Program-made: the position numbers and the translations under genes | In this document: positions 39,983 to 47,700 of the stretch, one piece after another | Numbering within the stretch: position 1 is the stretch's first letter | Layout of the letters: each line of letters opens with the position of its first letter | Origin: Jiangella endophytica | GTDB taxonomy: Bacteria > Actinomycetota > Actinomycetes > Jiangellales > Jiangellaceae | DNA length: 64,000 bases | Direction: 5' to 3' | Assembly (NCBI RefSeq): GCF_003427025.1 | Contig: NZ_QVAI01000003.1 | Span: 372,001-436,000, forward strand | The notes under the pieces: generated by a model | Told to the model about the DNA's origin: nothing | What the model saw: only the letters and a program-made list of their open reading frames with translations | Database searches by the model: none

Positions 39983-40602
39983 TGGCCGGCAAGGTGTTCT
40001 TCAGCGTGTCGATGTCGCTGGACGGCTTCATCGCGCCCGAGTCCCTCTCGGAGCTGATGGGGCGGCAGTGGGTGGAGCTGCAGGCGTGGATGTTCCCGCT
40101 GCGGTTCACCCGCGAGAACCTGAAGCTCGGCGGAGGCGGTGAGGACGGGCGCGACAACGACATCGCGCGGGAGACGTTCGAGCGCACCGGCGCGAGCGTG
40201 ATGGGCAAGCGCATGTTCGACGCCGGCGAGGAGATGTGGCCCGAGGAGGCGCCGTTCCACACGCCGGTGTTCGTCGTGACGCACGAGAAGCGTGATCCCT
40301 GGGACCGGCCGGGCGGTACCACCTTCCACTTCGTCAACGACGGCGTCGAGTCCGCACTCGACCGGGCCCGCGGGGCCGCCGGCGACCGCGACGTCCGCAT
40401 CGCGGGCGGCGGCGTGACGATCCTGGAGTACCTGAACGCGGGCCTGATCGACGAGTTCTCGGTCGCGCTGTCACCCGTGCTGTTCGGCTCGGGAGTCCGC
40501 CTGTTCGAGGGCGTCGACGCGGGTCGCGTGGCCTTGGAGCCGCTGCGCACCGAGGCGTCCCCGAGGGTGACGCATCTGACCTACGCCGTCCGGGAGCGGT
40601 AG
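39982..40602 (+). CDS. Dihydrofolate reductase-like (RibD C-terminal) protein
   Basis: 206 residues of the DHFR/RibD_C fold: KVFFSVSMSLDGFIAP at the N-terminus, GASVMGKRMFDAGEEMWPE, PVFVVTHEKRDPWD and DVRIAGGGVTILEYLNAGLIDEF (NADPH-binding GGG). This family is usually annotated as a deaminase/reductase of unknown substrate rather than true folate DHFR. It is the third gene of the ArsR operon, coupled by a 1-nt overlap. Confidence 0.9.
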   Translation: MAGKVFFSVSMSLDGFIAPESLSELMGRQWVELQAWMFPLRFTRENLKLGGGGEDGRDNDIARETFERTGASVMGKRMFDAGEEMWPEEAPFHTPVFVVTHEKRDPWDRPGGTTFHFVNDGVESALDRARGAAGDRDVRIAGGGVTILEYLNAGLIDEFSVALSPVLFGSGVRLFEGVDAGRVALEPLRTEASPRVTHLTYAVRER

Positions 40603-40792
40603 GCGCACCGCCCTGCGCCCGTGGGACGCCTGGTCGCGCCGGCCGCCGTTCGATCTCTGCGGATCGGTTGACATCGGCCGGGAAATGCGAGGAGATGGAA
40701 TTCTCACAATGGCCGGGCGCGTCCCGTTGCCCGGCCGTGGAGCCCGTGGTCAAACAGCGTGCCACCTGCTTCGTTTGCGAAGGGGTGTGTGC

Positions 40793-41659
40793 ATGCCGAC
40801 TCGAACCTCGTCCGATTCGTCCCTCGGCCAGACGCGTCTCCGTCCCGATCGGCAGGACCGATGGCGCGAGCGGCGCGAGCATGACGACCTCACCAACGAT
40901 CTCCTGCGCCGGGCCGCCCGCCTGTCCGGTCGCGACCGGCAGCGCGCCATCGAGGACGTCGTCGTCCGTAACCTGGGGCTGGCCGAGGCGATCAGCCGCC
41001 GCTATGCGGGGCGCGGCATCGATGCCGAGGACCTGCACCAGGTGGCCAGCGCCGGCCTGGTAGCCGCCGCCCAGCGCTTCGACGCCGATCGCGGCGGCGA
41101 CTTCCTCTCGTTCGCCGTCCCCACCATCGTCGGAGAGGTGAAGCGGTACTTCCGCGACCACGGCTGGACCGTGCGCCCACCCCGTCGCATCCAGGAGCTC
41201 CGGGCGTCGATGGCCGCGGCGGCGGAGGAACTGTCGCAGACCCGCGGCACCCTCCCGACCGCGGCCGAGCTGGCCGCCCATCTCGGCGCCGATCTTCCGG
41301 AGGTCCTCGAGGCCGGCCGCGCGGGCGACTGCTACGCGGCGGTCTCCCTCGACCATCCCACCCTCGACTCCGACGGCGACGGCGCTACCCTCGGCGACCT
41401 CCTTGGCAGCGCCGACCCCGGCTATGCCCACACCGAGGCCGTGGCGACCCTCGCCGCCGCGTGTCGCGCCCTGTCCCCGCGCGACTCGCGCGTCCTCTAC
41501 CTGCGCTTCTTCCGCGGCCTCACCCAGCAGGAGATCGGCGACGAGCTCGGCGTCACCCAGATGCAGGTGTCCCGGCTGCTGATCCGCATCCTCCGGCGGC
41601 TGCGCACGAAGATCGGTGAGCTCGAACCCATGGCGGCGGCCTCCGAATCGTCTCCGTGA
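40793..41659 (+). CDS. SigB/SigF-type RNA polymerase sigma factor
   Basis: 288 residues. Region 2: NLGLAEAISRRYAGRGIDAE, DLHQVASAGLVAAAQRFDAD, FLSFAVPTIVGEVKRYFRDH, then WTVRPPRRIQELR. Region 3: LPTAAELAAHLGADLPEVLE. Region 4: SRVLYLRFFRGLTQQEIGDE and LGVTQMQVSRLLIRILRRLR. This is the stress-response group 3 pattern. The ATG at 40793 follows GAAGGGG. No anti-sigma factor gene adjoins it. The 190-nt region upstream (40603-40792) has TTGACA at 40668-40673 but no clear partner -10. Confidence 0.92.
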   Translation: MPTRTSSDSSLGQTRLRPDRQDRWRERREHDDLTNDLLRRAARLSGRDRQRAIEDVVVRNLGLAEAISRRYAGRGIDAEDLHQVASAGLVAAAQRFDADRGGDFLSFAVPTIVGEVKRYFRDHGWTVRPPRRIQELRASMAAAAEELSQTRGTLPTAAELAAHLGADLPEVLEAGRAGDCYAAVSLDHPTLDSDGDGATLGDLLGSADPGYAHTEAVATLAAACRALSPRDSRVLYLRFFRGLTQQEIGDELGVTQMQVSRLLIRILRRLRTKIGELEPMAAASESSP

Positions 41660-41682
41660 TCATGGGCACGTGCGGGTGGTCG

Positions 41683-42894
41683 TCACCAGAGGTCGGCGGA
41701 GTGGGTGGAGACGTGGGCCGCGAGGCGGGCGATCGCCTCGGCGGCCGGTAGTGGGTCGAGCCGGCGGCCGTCGCGCAGCCGCAGCGCCACCTCGTCCGCG
41801 GCGGCCTCGCGCGGCCCGACGACCCCGACGTACGGAGCCGGCCGGGCGGCGTTGATGCGGGCGCCGACGCTGTCCTGCTCCGCGCCGGCGACCTCCACTC
41901 GCAGCCCGGCGTCGAGAGCGCGACCGGCCAGAGCGCGCGCGGCCGCGTCCTGGCCGGAGCCGACTGGCACCAGCACGACCTGGACGGGCGCGAGCCACGG
42001 CGGGAACGCGCCTCCGTGCACCTCGATGAGCTGCGCGACCGCCCTCTCCAGGCTGCCGATGATGCTGCGATGGACCATCACCGGCCGGTGCTGCCCACCG
42101 TCGGCGCCGACGTACCCGAGGTCGAACCGGGACGGCTGATGGAAGTCGATCTGGACGGTGGACAGGGTCGACTCGCGGCCCGCGGCGTCGGCGATCTGGA
42201 CGTCGATCTTGGGGCCGTAGAACGCCGCCTCGCCCTCCTCGGCCTCGTACGACACCCCGGATGCGGACAGCGCCTCCCTCAGCAGCGCCGCCGACCGATC
42301 CCACTGCACCGATGAACCCGCGTACTTCCCGCCGGCACCGGGTAGCGACAACCGCAGCCGGGCCGGCCGGATCCCCATGGCGCGATGCGCGTCGCGGATC
42401 AGCTCCAGCGCGGCCGCCGCCTCCTCGGCCGCGGAGTCGACGGCACAGAACACGTGCGCGTCGTTGAGCTGGATCGACCGCACCCGGGTCAGCCCGCCGA
42501 GCACGCCGGACGGCTCGGAGCGGTACATGCCGCCGAGCTCGGCCAGCCGCAGCGGCAGCTCCCGGTACGAACGGCCGCGGGACCGGTAGATCAGCGCGTG
42601 GTGCGGGCAGAGGCTCGGCCGCAGCACGAGCGACTCCCCGCCGACGGGCATCGGCGGGAACATGTCGTCGCGGTAGTGCGACCAGTGGCCGGAGAGCTCG
42701 TACAGCTCGCGTTTCGCCAGCACGGGGGAGTGCACGTGCTGGTAGCCGGCCCGCCCCTCGACGGCGTGGACGTACTGTTCGAGCTCGTGCCGAACGGCGG
42801 CGCCGGCCGGCAGCCAGTAGGGCAGGCCGGCGCCGATGAGCGGGTCGGAGCCGAACAGCTCCAGCTCGCGGCCGAGTTTTCGGTGGTCGTGCAT
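41683..42894 (-). CDS. thrS: Truncated threonyl-tRNA synthetase (catalytic and anticodon domains only)
   Basis: 403 residues against about 640-690 for a full ThrRS. It begins at the class II catalytic core (MHDHRKLGRELELFGSDPLI) and ends with the anticodon-binding domain (PPWLAPVQVVLVPVGSGQDA); the TGS and HxxxH editing domains are absent. Zinc ligands appear kept in SLCPHHALIYR, LNDAHVFC and MVHRSIIGSLER, and motif 2 is YRSEPSGVLGGLTRVRS. The ATG at 42894 has GAGGAG upstream. Probably a second ThrRS, possibly a resistance or regulatory paralogue; a full-length copy should exist elsewhere. A Thr-rich leader ORF lies upstream. Confidence 0.88.
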   Translation of the reverse strand: MHDHRKLGRELELFGSDPLIGAGLPYWLPAGAAVRHELEQYVHAVEGRAGYQHVHSPVLAKRELYELSGHWSHYRDDMFPPMPVGGESLVLRPSLCPHHALIYRSRGRSYRELPLRLAELGGMYRSEPSGVLGGLTRVRSIQLNDAHVFCAVDSAAEEAAAALELIRDAHRAMGIRPARLRLSLPGAGGKYAGSSVQWDRSAALLREALSASGVSYEAEEGEAAFYGPKIDVQIADAAGRESTLSTVQIDFHQPSRFDLGYVGADGGQHRPVMVHRSIIGSLERAVAQLIEVHGGAFPPWLAPVQVVLVPVGSGQDAAARALAGRALDAGLRVEVAGAEQDSVGARINAARPAPYVGVVGPREAAADEVALRLRDGRRLDPLPAAEAIARLAAHVSTHSADLW

Positions 42895-42944
42895 CGTGGT
42901 CTCCTCGGTGAGGGCGAGGCGAGTGACCACACGGCGACGCCGCG

Positions 42945-42958
42945 GGGGCACTCGCCCC
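42945..42958 (-). terminator. Candidate attenuator hairpin before truncated thrS
   Basis: GGGGC and GCCCC (5 bp, loop 4) lie between the leader ORF and thrS. A second hairpin with 6-bp arms (42984-42989 and 42998-43003) overlaps the threonine codons of the leader, as a ribosome-sensed attenuator would need. The stems are short. Confidence 0.35.
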
Positions 42959-42977
42959 GGGCATCGTCGGACAGGAA

Positions 42978-43028
42978 TCAGCGCGCCGGGACGGTCTCCG
43001 GCGTCGTCGTCACATGAGCGCGCTGCAT
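42978..43028 (-). CDS. Threonine-rich leader peptide
   Basis: A 16-residue frame on the minus strand, MQRAHVTTTPETVPAR, ends 83 nt before the thrS start. Threonine makes up 4 of 16 residues (three ACG in a row plus an ACC), matching the substrate of the encoded synthetase, as in classical amino-acid attenuators. No clear ribosome site precedes its ATG, so it may be leaderless. Supported by codon content and position only. Confidence 0.5.
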   Translation of the reverse strand: MQRAHVTTTPETVPAR

Positions 43029-43089
43029 GGCGGTGACGGTAACATCCGGCCGGTGCCGCCCGCGCGGGAGTTTCTGACCCCTGCACCAA

Positions 43090-43110
43090 ATCCTACTGAA
43101 TTGATAGGAT
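43090..43110. promoter_or_regulatory. Operator-like inverted repeat before the flavin reductase gene
   Basis: ATCCTA (43090-43095) and TAGGAT (43105-43110) form a perfect 6-bp dyad with a 9-nt AT-rich spacer, in the gap between thrS and the plus-strand gene at 43142. It includes the 12-mer CCTACTGAATTG shared with 716-727. It resembles MarR/HxlR-type sites. Confidence 0.45.
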
Positions 43111-43141
43111 AAGGCCACCGACGCCGACCGAGGAGGCCGCC

Positions 43142-43735
43142 ATGCCGGTTGAGCAGCACGATCGCCCCATCGACCTGGTGGTGCTGACGGCGGGGACAGC
43201 GCCGTCGTCGCGCATCCGGGCGGTCGCTGCGGCCTTCGCGGTCGAGCTGGCCGGCCGGTTGCCGCGGCCGCCGGTCTGGCGCGACGTCGTCGACCTCACG
43301 GAGCACGTGCCCGACCTCGCCGGCGTCCCGTCGGCACGGGTCGCCGAGCTGGTCGACACGGTTCTCGCGGCCGACGTCGTGGTGCTGGCGACGCCGGTCA
43401 GCCGCGCGTCCTACACCGGTGTGCTCAAGCTCTTCCTCGATCGCCTGCCCGACGACGCCCTGGCCGGCACGGTCGTGATCCCGGTGACGCTGTCGCACGA
43501 CGCTGCCGAGCGGCAGGCCGCCGACCTGCAGCTGCGCCCCGTCCTCGACAGCCTAGGCGCCGCACTGCCGGTCGCGTCGTTCGTCGTCGACGAGGGAGAG
43601 CTGGCCGACGTGGCGGTACTGGCCGACGCCTGGGCGCGCCGGCACGCCGGGTTGCTGGCCGCGGCTGTGATGGAGCTCAGGCGGCCGTCCGCTCGTTGCG
43701 ATACCGGCCCGGCGGCCGGGCGTACTCGCGCTTGA
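43142..43735 (+). CDS. NADPH-dependent FMN reductase-type flavoprotein
   Basis: 197 residues with a flavodoxin-like fold: DLVVLTAGTAPSSRIRAVAA (phosphate loop), ADVVVLATPVSRASYTGVLK (FMN-binding) and LFLDRLPDDALAGTVVIPV. The family reduces FMN or quinones and includes NAD(P)H-dependent oxidoreductases such as the SsuE/MsuE group. The ATG has GAGGAGG 6 nt upstream. Its last 59 nt overlap the 3' end of the convergent AraC gene, and the C-terminal Arg-rich tail lies in that overlap. Confidence 0.85.
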   Translation: MPVEQHDRPIDLVVLTAGTAPSSRIRAVAAAFAVELAGRLPRPPVWRDVVDLTEHVPDLAGVPSARVAELVDTVLAADVVVLATPVSRASYTGVLKLFLDRLPDDALAGTVVIPVTLSHDAAERQAADLQLRPVLDSLGAALPVASFVVDEGELADVAVLADAWARRHAGLLAAAVMELRRPSARCDTGPAAGRTRA

Positions 43736-44600
43736 ACGCGGCCGCGAACGCGAACTCCGACGTGTAGCCGACCCGGCGGGCGACGGAGCCGACCGGCAGG
43801 TCGGTCTCGGCCAGCAGCCGCGCCGCCGTCGTCATGCGCCACCAGGTGAGGTACGCCAGCGGCGCGCTGCCGATCAGGGTGGTGAACCGGCGGGCGAACG
43901 CCGCCCGCGACAGTCCGGCCACCGCGCCCAGCGACTCGACCGTCCACGGCCGCTCCGGGCTCGCGTGCATGGCGGCGAGCGCCGCGGCGACGGCGGGGTC
44001 GGCCAGCGCCGCGCCCCACCCGGTGGGGTGCGCGCCCGCGCAGGTCTCGTCGCTGAACCAGGCCCGCAGCAGGTACAGCAGCAGCACGTCGAGCAGGGCC
44101 GGCACGACGGCCTCGGAGCCGGCCTCGGCGGCGTCGACCTCGCGGCCGAGCAGCTCGACGGCGGCGCGCAGCGACGGGTGCCGGCCCAGCCGGTTCGGCA
44201 GGTGCACGACGTCGGGAAGCGCGGCCAGCATGGGATGCGGGCGGTCGCGGTCGACGAGGTACTGGCCGCACAGCACGACGAGCTCCGGCGTCGCCGACTG
44301 CGCACCGGCGGTGAGCACGCGGTGCCCGGGATCGCCCGCGCAGAGCTCCGCGAGCGGCGTGCCGGGCGCGTCGGAGAGTCCGTGCCCGGTGCCGTGCGGG
44401 AACAGGACGACGTCGCCGGCGCTCAGCGCGATGGGCTCGCCGGACTCGGGACGCAGCCAGCACGACCCCTGCAGCACGACGTGGAAGGCGGCGCCGCGCA
44501 CCGGCGGATAGCCCCAGCCCCACTCGCCGGCTCCCTGCAGCCGGAACGAGCGCGGCCGCCCGGTGCGCATGACGGAGACGACCTGGCTCAACGGGTCCAT
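43677..44600 (-). CDS. AraC-family transcriptional regulator with cupin sensor
   Basis: 307 residues. The N-terminal cupin (AraC_binding_2/cupin_6-like, GAAFHVVLQGSCWLRPESGE, LSAGDVVLFPHGTGHGL) probably binds the effector. The C-terminal domain has two helix-turn-helices: WTVESLGAVAGLSRAAFARR and AETDLPVGSVARRVGYTSEF, then FAAAFKREYARPPGRYR. The start ATG is at 44600. Three evenly spaced half-sites lie in the divergent promoter region next to it. It probably controls the oxidoreductase gene at 44715. Confidence 0.92.
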   Translation of the reverse strand: MDPLSQVVSVMRTGRPRSFRLQGAGEWGWGYPPVRGAAFHVVLQGSCWLRPESGEPIALSAGDVVLFPHGTGHGLSDAPGTPLAELCAGDPGHRVLTAGAQSATPELVVLCGQYLVDRDRPHPMLAALPDVVHLPNRLGRHPSLRAAVELLGREVDAAEAGSEAVVPALLDVLLLYLLRAWFSDETCAGAHPTGWGAALADPAVAAALAAMHASPERPWTVESLGAVAGLSRAAFARRFTTLIGSAPLAYLTWWRMTTAARLLAETDLPVGSVARRVGYTSEFAFAAAFKREYARPPGRYRNERTAA

Positions 44601-44615
44601 GGCGCCACCCTACGG

Positions 44616-44669
44616 CGATCGTCTCGCTCGCGGCTCGGCCGCGAGACGATCGCGCAGGACGGCGAGACG
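44616..44669. promoter_or_regulatory. Three GCGAGACG half-sites at 21-bp spacing
   Basis: CGTCTCGC (44620-44627, inverted), GCGAGACG (44641-44648) and GCGAGACG (44662-44669) start exactly 21 bp apart, two helical turns, the classic AraC tandem arrangement. The first two also form a 12-bp dyad (44616-44627 and 44641-44652). They lie between the AraC gene and its divergent neighbour. Confidence 0.7.
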
Positions 44670-44714
44670 TCCGCCCATGGCCACGGCCCGGGTGGAGTTC
44701 CTAGCGTCGAAGGC

Positions 44715-45275
44715 ATGACACGCATCGCGATCATCATCGGCAGCACGCGGCCGGACCGGGTCGGTCCCACCGTCGCCCACTGGCTCCTCGACCTGGCCAA
44801 ACAGCGCGGCGACGCCGACTACGAGCTGGTCGACCTGGCCGATTTCGACCTCCCGCACCTCGACGAGCCACTGCCGGCGTCGACCGGTCAGTACACCCGC
44901 CCGCACACCCTTCAGCTGGCCGAGACGGTCGCGTCGTTCGACGGCTTCGTCTTCGTGACGCCGGAGTACAACCACTCCTACCCGGGCGTCCTGAAGACCG
45001 CCATCGACCTGGTCTACGCCGAGTGGCAGCACAAGGCGGCGGGCTTCGTCGGCTACGGCGCCGACGGCGGCATCCGCGCGGTCGAGCACCTGCGCGGAGT
45101 GATGGGCATGGTGCTGGTGGCCGACGTCCGCGCGCAGGTGGCGTTGTCGCTGTACGACGACTTCACCGACTTCGTGCGGCCCACGCCGCGGGAGCGGCAG
45201 GCGGCGCTGGCAGGGACGATGCTCGACGAGCTGGTCGCCTGGGCCGGCGCGCTGGCGCCGCTGCGCGCGGCCTGA
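44715..45275 (+). CDS. NAD(P)H-dependent flavin/quinone reductase
   Basis: 186-residue NADPH_dep_FMN_red family protein: TRIAIIIGSTRPDRVGPTVA (phosphate loop), FVFVTPEYNHSYPGVLKTAI (the PEYN flavin signature) and KAAGFVGYGADGGIRAVEHL. The signature is that of azoreductase/quinone-reductase-like enzymes using FMN. The ATG at 44715 follows GAAGG and a TAGCGT box. Divergent from the AraC gene with the half-site cluster between, so it is the likely target. Substrate unknown. Confidence 0.9.
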   Translation: MTRIAIIIGSTRPDRVGPTVAHWLLDLAKQRGDADYELVDLADFDLPHLDEPLPASTGQYTRPHTLQLAETVASFDGFVFVTPEYNHSYPGVLKTAIDLVYAEWQHKAAGFVGYGADGGIRAVEHLRGVMGMVLVADVRAQVALSLYDDFTDFVRPTPRERQAALAGTMLDELVAWAGALAPLRAA

Positions 45276-45280
45276 CCGCG

Positions 45281-46885
45281 TCACACTCGCAGCACGGGGA
45301 CGGCGGCCAGCAGGTCGCGGGTGTAGGGGTGCCGCGGATCGGCGAACAGCGCGTCCGCGGCGCCCTCCTCGACGATGTCGCCGTCCTTCATGACGACGAC
45401 CCGGTCGCAGATCCGCCGAACGACGCCGAGATCGTGCGAGATGAACAGCATCGTCAGCCGGCGCTTGCGGGACATCTCCCCGAGCAGGTCGAGGATCTGT
45501 GCCTGCACGGTCGCGTCCAGCGCGGACAGCGGCTCGTCGCAGACCAGCACGCGCGGCGACGTGATCAGCGCGCGGGCGATGGCCACCCGCTGCCGCTGGC
45601 CGCCGGACAGCTGGGCCGGCGTCCGCTGGAGCAGCTCCGGTCCGAGCCCGACCTCGGCCAGCAGCTCGACCACCCGGTCGTGCCGCTCGGCCCGGCGCAG
45701 CGGCGTGTGCAGGATCAGCGGTTCCTCGACGATGCCGCCCACCCGCGAGCGCGGATCGAACGAGCCGTACGGGTCCTGCGGGACGAGCCCGATCTCGCGC
45801 CGCAGCGGCCGCCGTCGCGCCTCGGTGAGCTGCGAGAACGGCTGCCCGTCGTACTCGACGACGCCCGCGGTGGGCGGCGTGAGCCCGAGCAGCAGCGCCG
45901 CCAGCGTGCTCTTGCCCGAGCCGGACTCGCCGACGACGCCGGTGACCAGGCCCTCCGGGAGGTCGAGATCGGCGGAGCGGACGGCGACCAGCTCGCCGCC
46001 GCCGGGCAGCCGGTAGGTCTTGCGCAGGCCGCGTCCGGTGAGGACGGGAACCCGCGGCGCCTCGTCGGACGCCGGGTCGGCCACCGCCGGTCCGCGCGTC
46101 ACGGCGGCCAGCAGGTCGCGGGTGTGCTGGTGTCGCGGCGCCCGCAGGACCTCGTCCACGGGGCCGTGCTCGACCACCCGGCCGCCGTGCATGACCAGCA
46201 CCTCGTCGGCCAGCTGGGAGACGACGGCGAGGTCGTGCGAGATCAGCAGGATGCCGGTCCCGGCGTCGCGCAGCTGCCGCAGCACGCCGAGCACCTGCGC
46301 CTGCACCGTGACGTCGAGCGCCGTCGTCGGCTCGTCCGCGATGAGCACTCCCGGCCCGGCGGCGATCGACGACGCGATCAGCGCCCGCTGCCGCAGTCCG
46401 CCGGACAGTTCATGCGGATACTGCCGAGCGCGCAGCTCCGGGTCGGGCACGCCGACGTCGGCCAGCAGCTCACGGGCCCGCACCACGCGCTCGGACCGCC
46501 CGGCCAGCCGGTGCTCGCGCAGCACCTCGCCGACCTCGGAGCCGACCCGCTTCAACGGGTCCAGCGCCTGCAGCGCGTCCTGCAGGACGAAGCCGATGCG
46601 CCGGCCACGGATCCTGCGCCAGCCGCGCTCGGACAGCGACCGCAGGTCGGCGCCGTCAAGCGTCAGCTCCTCCGCCCCGACGGCCGCACCCCCGCCCACC
46701 AGCCCCACCAGCGCCCGCGCCGTCACCGACTTCCCGGACCCGGACTGCCCGACGATCGCCACGACCCGCCCCGCACGCAGCTCGAACCCGACGTCGTCGG
46801 CCGCCGGAGCGTCGGCGCCGGGGAAGCGCACCGACAGCCCGCGCACCCGCAGCAGCGGCGCCTGAGCCGCGCCCGTCGCCGTCAT
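45281..46885 (-). CDS. Fused dual ATPase of a peptide/nickel-type ABC importer
   Basis: 534 residues with two complete ATPase domains, equivalent to DppD and DppF fused. First: Walker A GQSGSGKSVTARAL, signature HELSGGLRQRALIA, Walker B VLIADEPTTALD, switch LLISHDL. Second: GESGSGKSTLAALLLG, QLSGGQRQRVAIAR, VLVCDEPLSALD, LFISHDL. Each ends with an oligopeptide-type C-terminal motif (HQHTRDLLAAV; HPYTRDLLAAV). The ATG overlaps the permease gene by 4 nt. The last gene of the operon. Confidence 0.94.
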   Translation of the reverse strand: MTATGAAQAPLLRVRGLSVRFPGADAPAADDVGFELRAGRVVAIVGQSGSGKSVTARALVGLVGGGAAVGAEELTLDGADLRSLSERGWRRIRGRRIGFVLQDALQALDPLKRVGSEVGEVLREHRLAGRSERVVRARELLADVGVPDPELRARQYPHELSGGLRQRALIASSIAAGPGVLIADEPTTALDVTVQAQVLGVLRQLRDAGTGILLISHDLAVVSQLADEVLVMHGGRVVEHGPVDEVLRAPRHQHTRDLLAAVTRGPAVADPASDEAPRVPVLTGRGLRKTYRLPGGGELVAVRSADLDLPEGLVTGVVGESGSGKSTLAALLLGLTPPTAGVVEYDGQPFSQLTEARRRPLRREIGLVPQDPYGSFDPRSRVGGIVEEPLILHTPLRRAERHDRVVELLAEVGLGPELLQRTPAQLSGGQRQRVAIARALITSPRVLVCDEPLSALDATVQAQILDLLGEMSRKRRLTMLFISHDLGVVRRICDRVVVMKDGDIVEEGAADALFADPRHPYTRDLLAAVPVLRV

Positions 46886-47700
46886 GCCGTCCTCCGGTCG
46901 AACCGCGCCTTGAGCCGCCGCCCGACGAGGGTGACGCTGACCACCGTCACCGTCAGCACGAGGCCGGGGAAGAACCCGGTCCACCAGGCGTGCGCCAGCA
47001 GGTCGCGGGCCGCCGCCAGCATGAGGCCCCACTCGGGGGCCGGCGGCTCCGGGCCGAGGCCGAGGAAGCTCAGCCCCGACGCGGCGATGATCGACGTGCC
47101 GATGCCGAGCGCGGCCAGCACGACCACCGTCGTCAGCGAGTTCGGCAGGATCCGCCGCAGGATGTACCGGCGCGGCGGCGACCCGATCGCGACGGCCGAC
47201 GTCACGTAGCCGGCGCCGCGCACGACCATGATCTCGGCGCGGGCCACCCGGGCGAAGCCGGGGATCGCGGCGATCCCGATCGACACCAGCACGTTCACCG
47301 TCCCCTTGCCGAAGAACGCGATCACCACCAGGGCGAACAGCAGGTTCGGGAAGGCCAGCAGCACGTCCAGCACGCGCAGCAGCGCCGCGTCCAGCCAGCG
47401 CGGCCCCAGCGCGCCGAGCGCGCCCAGCAGCACGCCACCGGTCGCGCCGATCGCCGTCGCCCCGATGCCGACCAGCAGCGACGTCCGCGCCCCGTGCACC
47501 GTCCGGGCATAGACGTCGCGGCCGAGGTTATCGGTGCCGAACGGGTGGTCCAGGCTCGGCGGGCGCAGTGCCGCGGCGAGGTCGTTCGTCAGCGGCGACT
47601 GCGACGTGAACAGCCCCGGCCAGGCGGCCATCAGCGCCAGCACGACGAGCACGGCGACCGGCAGCGCGACGCCCGCGGCCCGCAGCACGCGCCGCGTCAC
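46882..47700 (-). CDS. ABC importer permease (DppC-like)
   Basis: 272 residues, six predicted membrane helices. The N-terminal part has PSLDHPFGTDNLGRDVYART, characteristic of DppC/OppC, and the EAA loop region lies around VTSAVAIGSPPRRYILRRIL. The GTG start lies in a GTGA overlap with the other permease gene and the stop overlaps the ATPase gene. Forms the membrane channel with the DppB-like protein. Confidence 0.93.
   Translation of the reverse strand: MTRRVLRAAGVALPVAVLVVLALMAAWPGLFTSQSPLTNDLAAALRPPSLDHPFGTDNLGRDVYARTVHGARTSLLVGIGATAIGATGGVLLGALGALGPRWLDAALLRVLDVLLAFPNLLFALVVIAFFGKGTVNVLVSIGIAAIPGFARVARAEIMVVRGAGYVTSAVAIGSPPRRYILRRILPNSLTTVVVLAALGIGTSIIAASGLSFLGLGPEPPAPEWGLMLAAARDLLAHAWWTGFFPGLVLTVTVVSVTLVGRRLKARFDRRTA

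Noticed and set aside
40603-40792. A SigF-type promoter (GTTT-N15-GGGTAT) before the sigma gene
   Set aside because: TTGACA and GGGAAA-like boxes exist but their spacing does not fit either sigma class.
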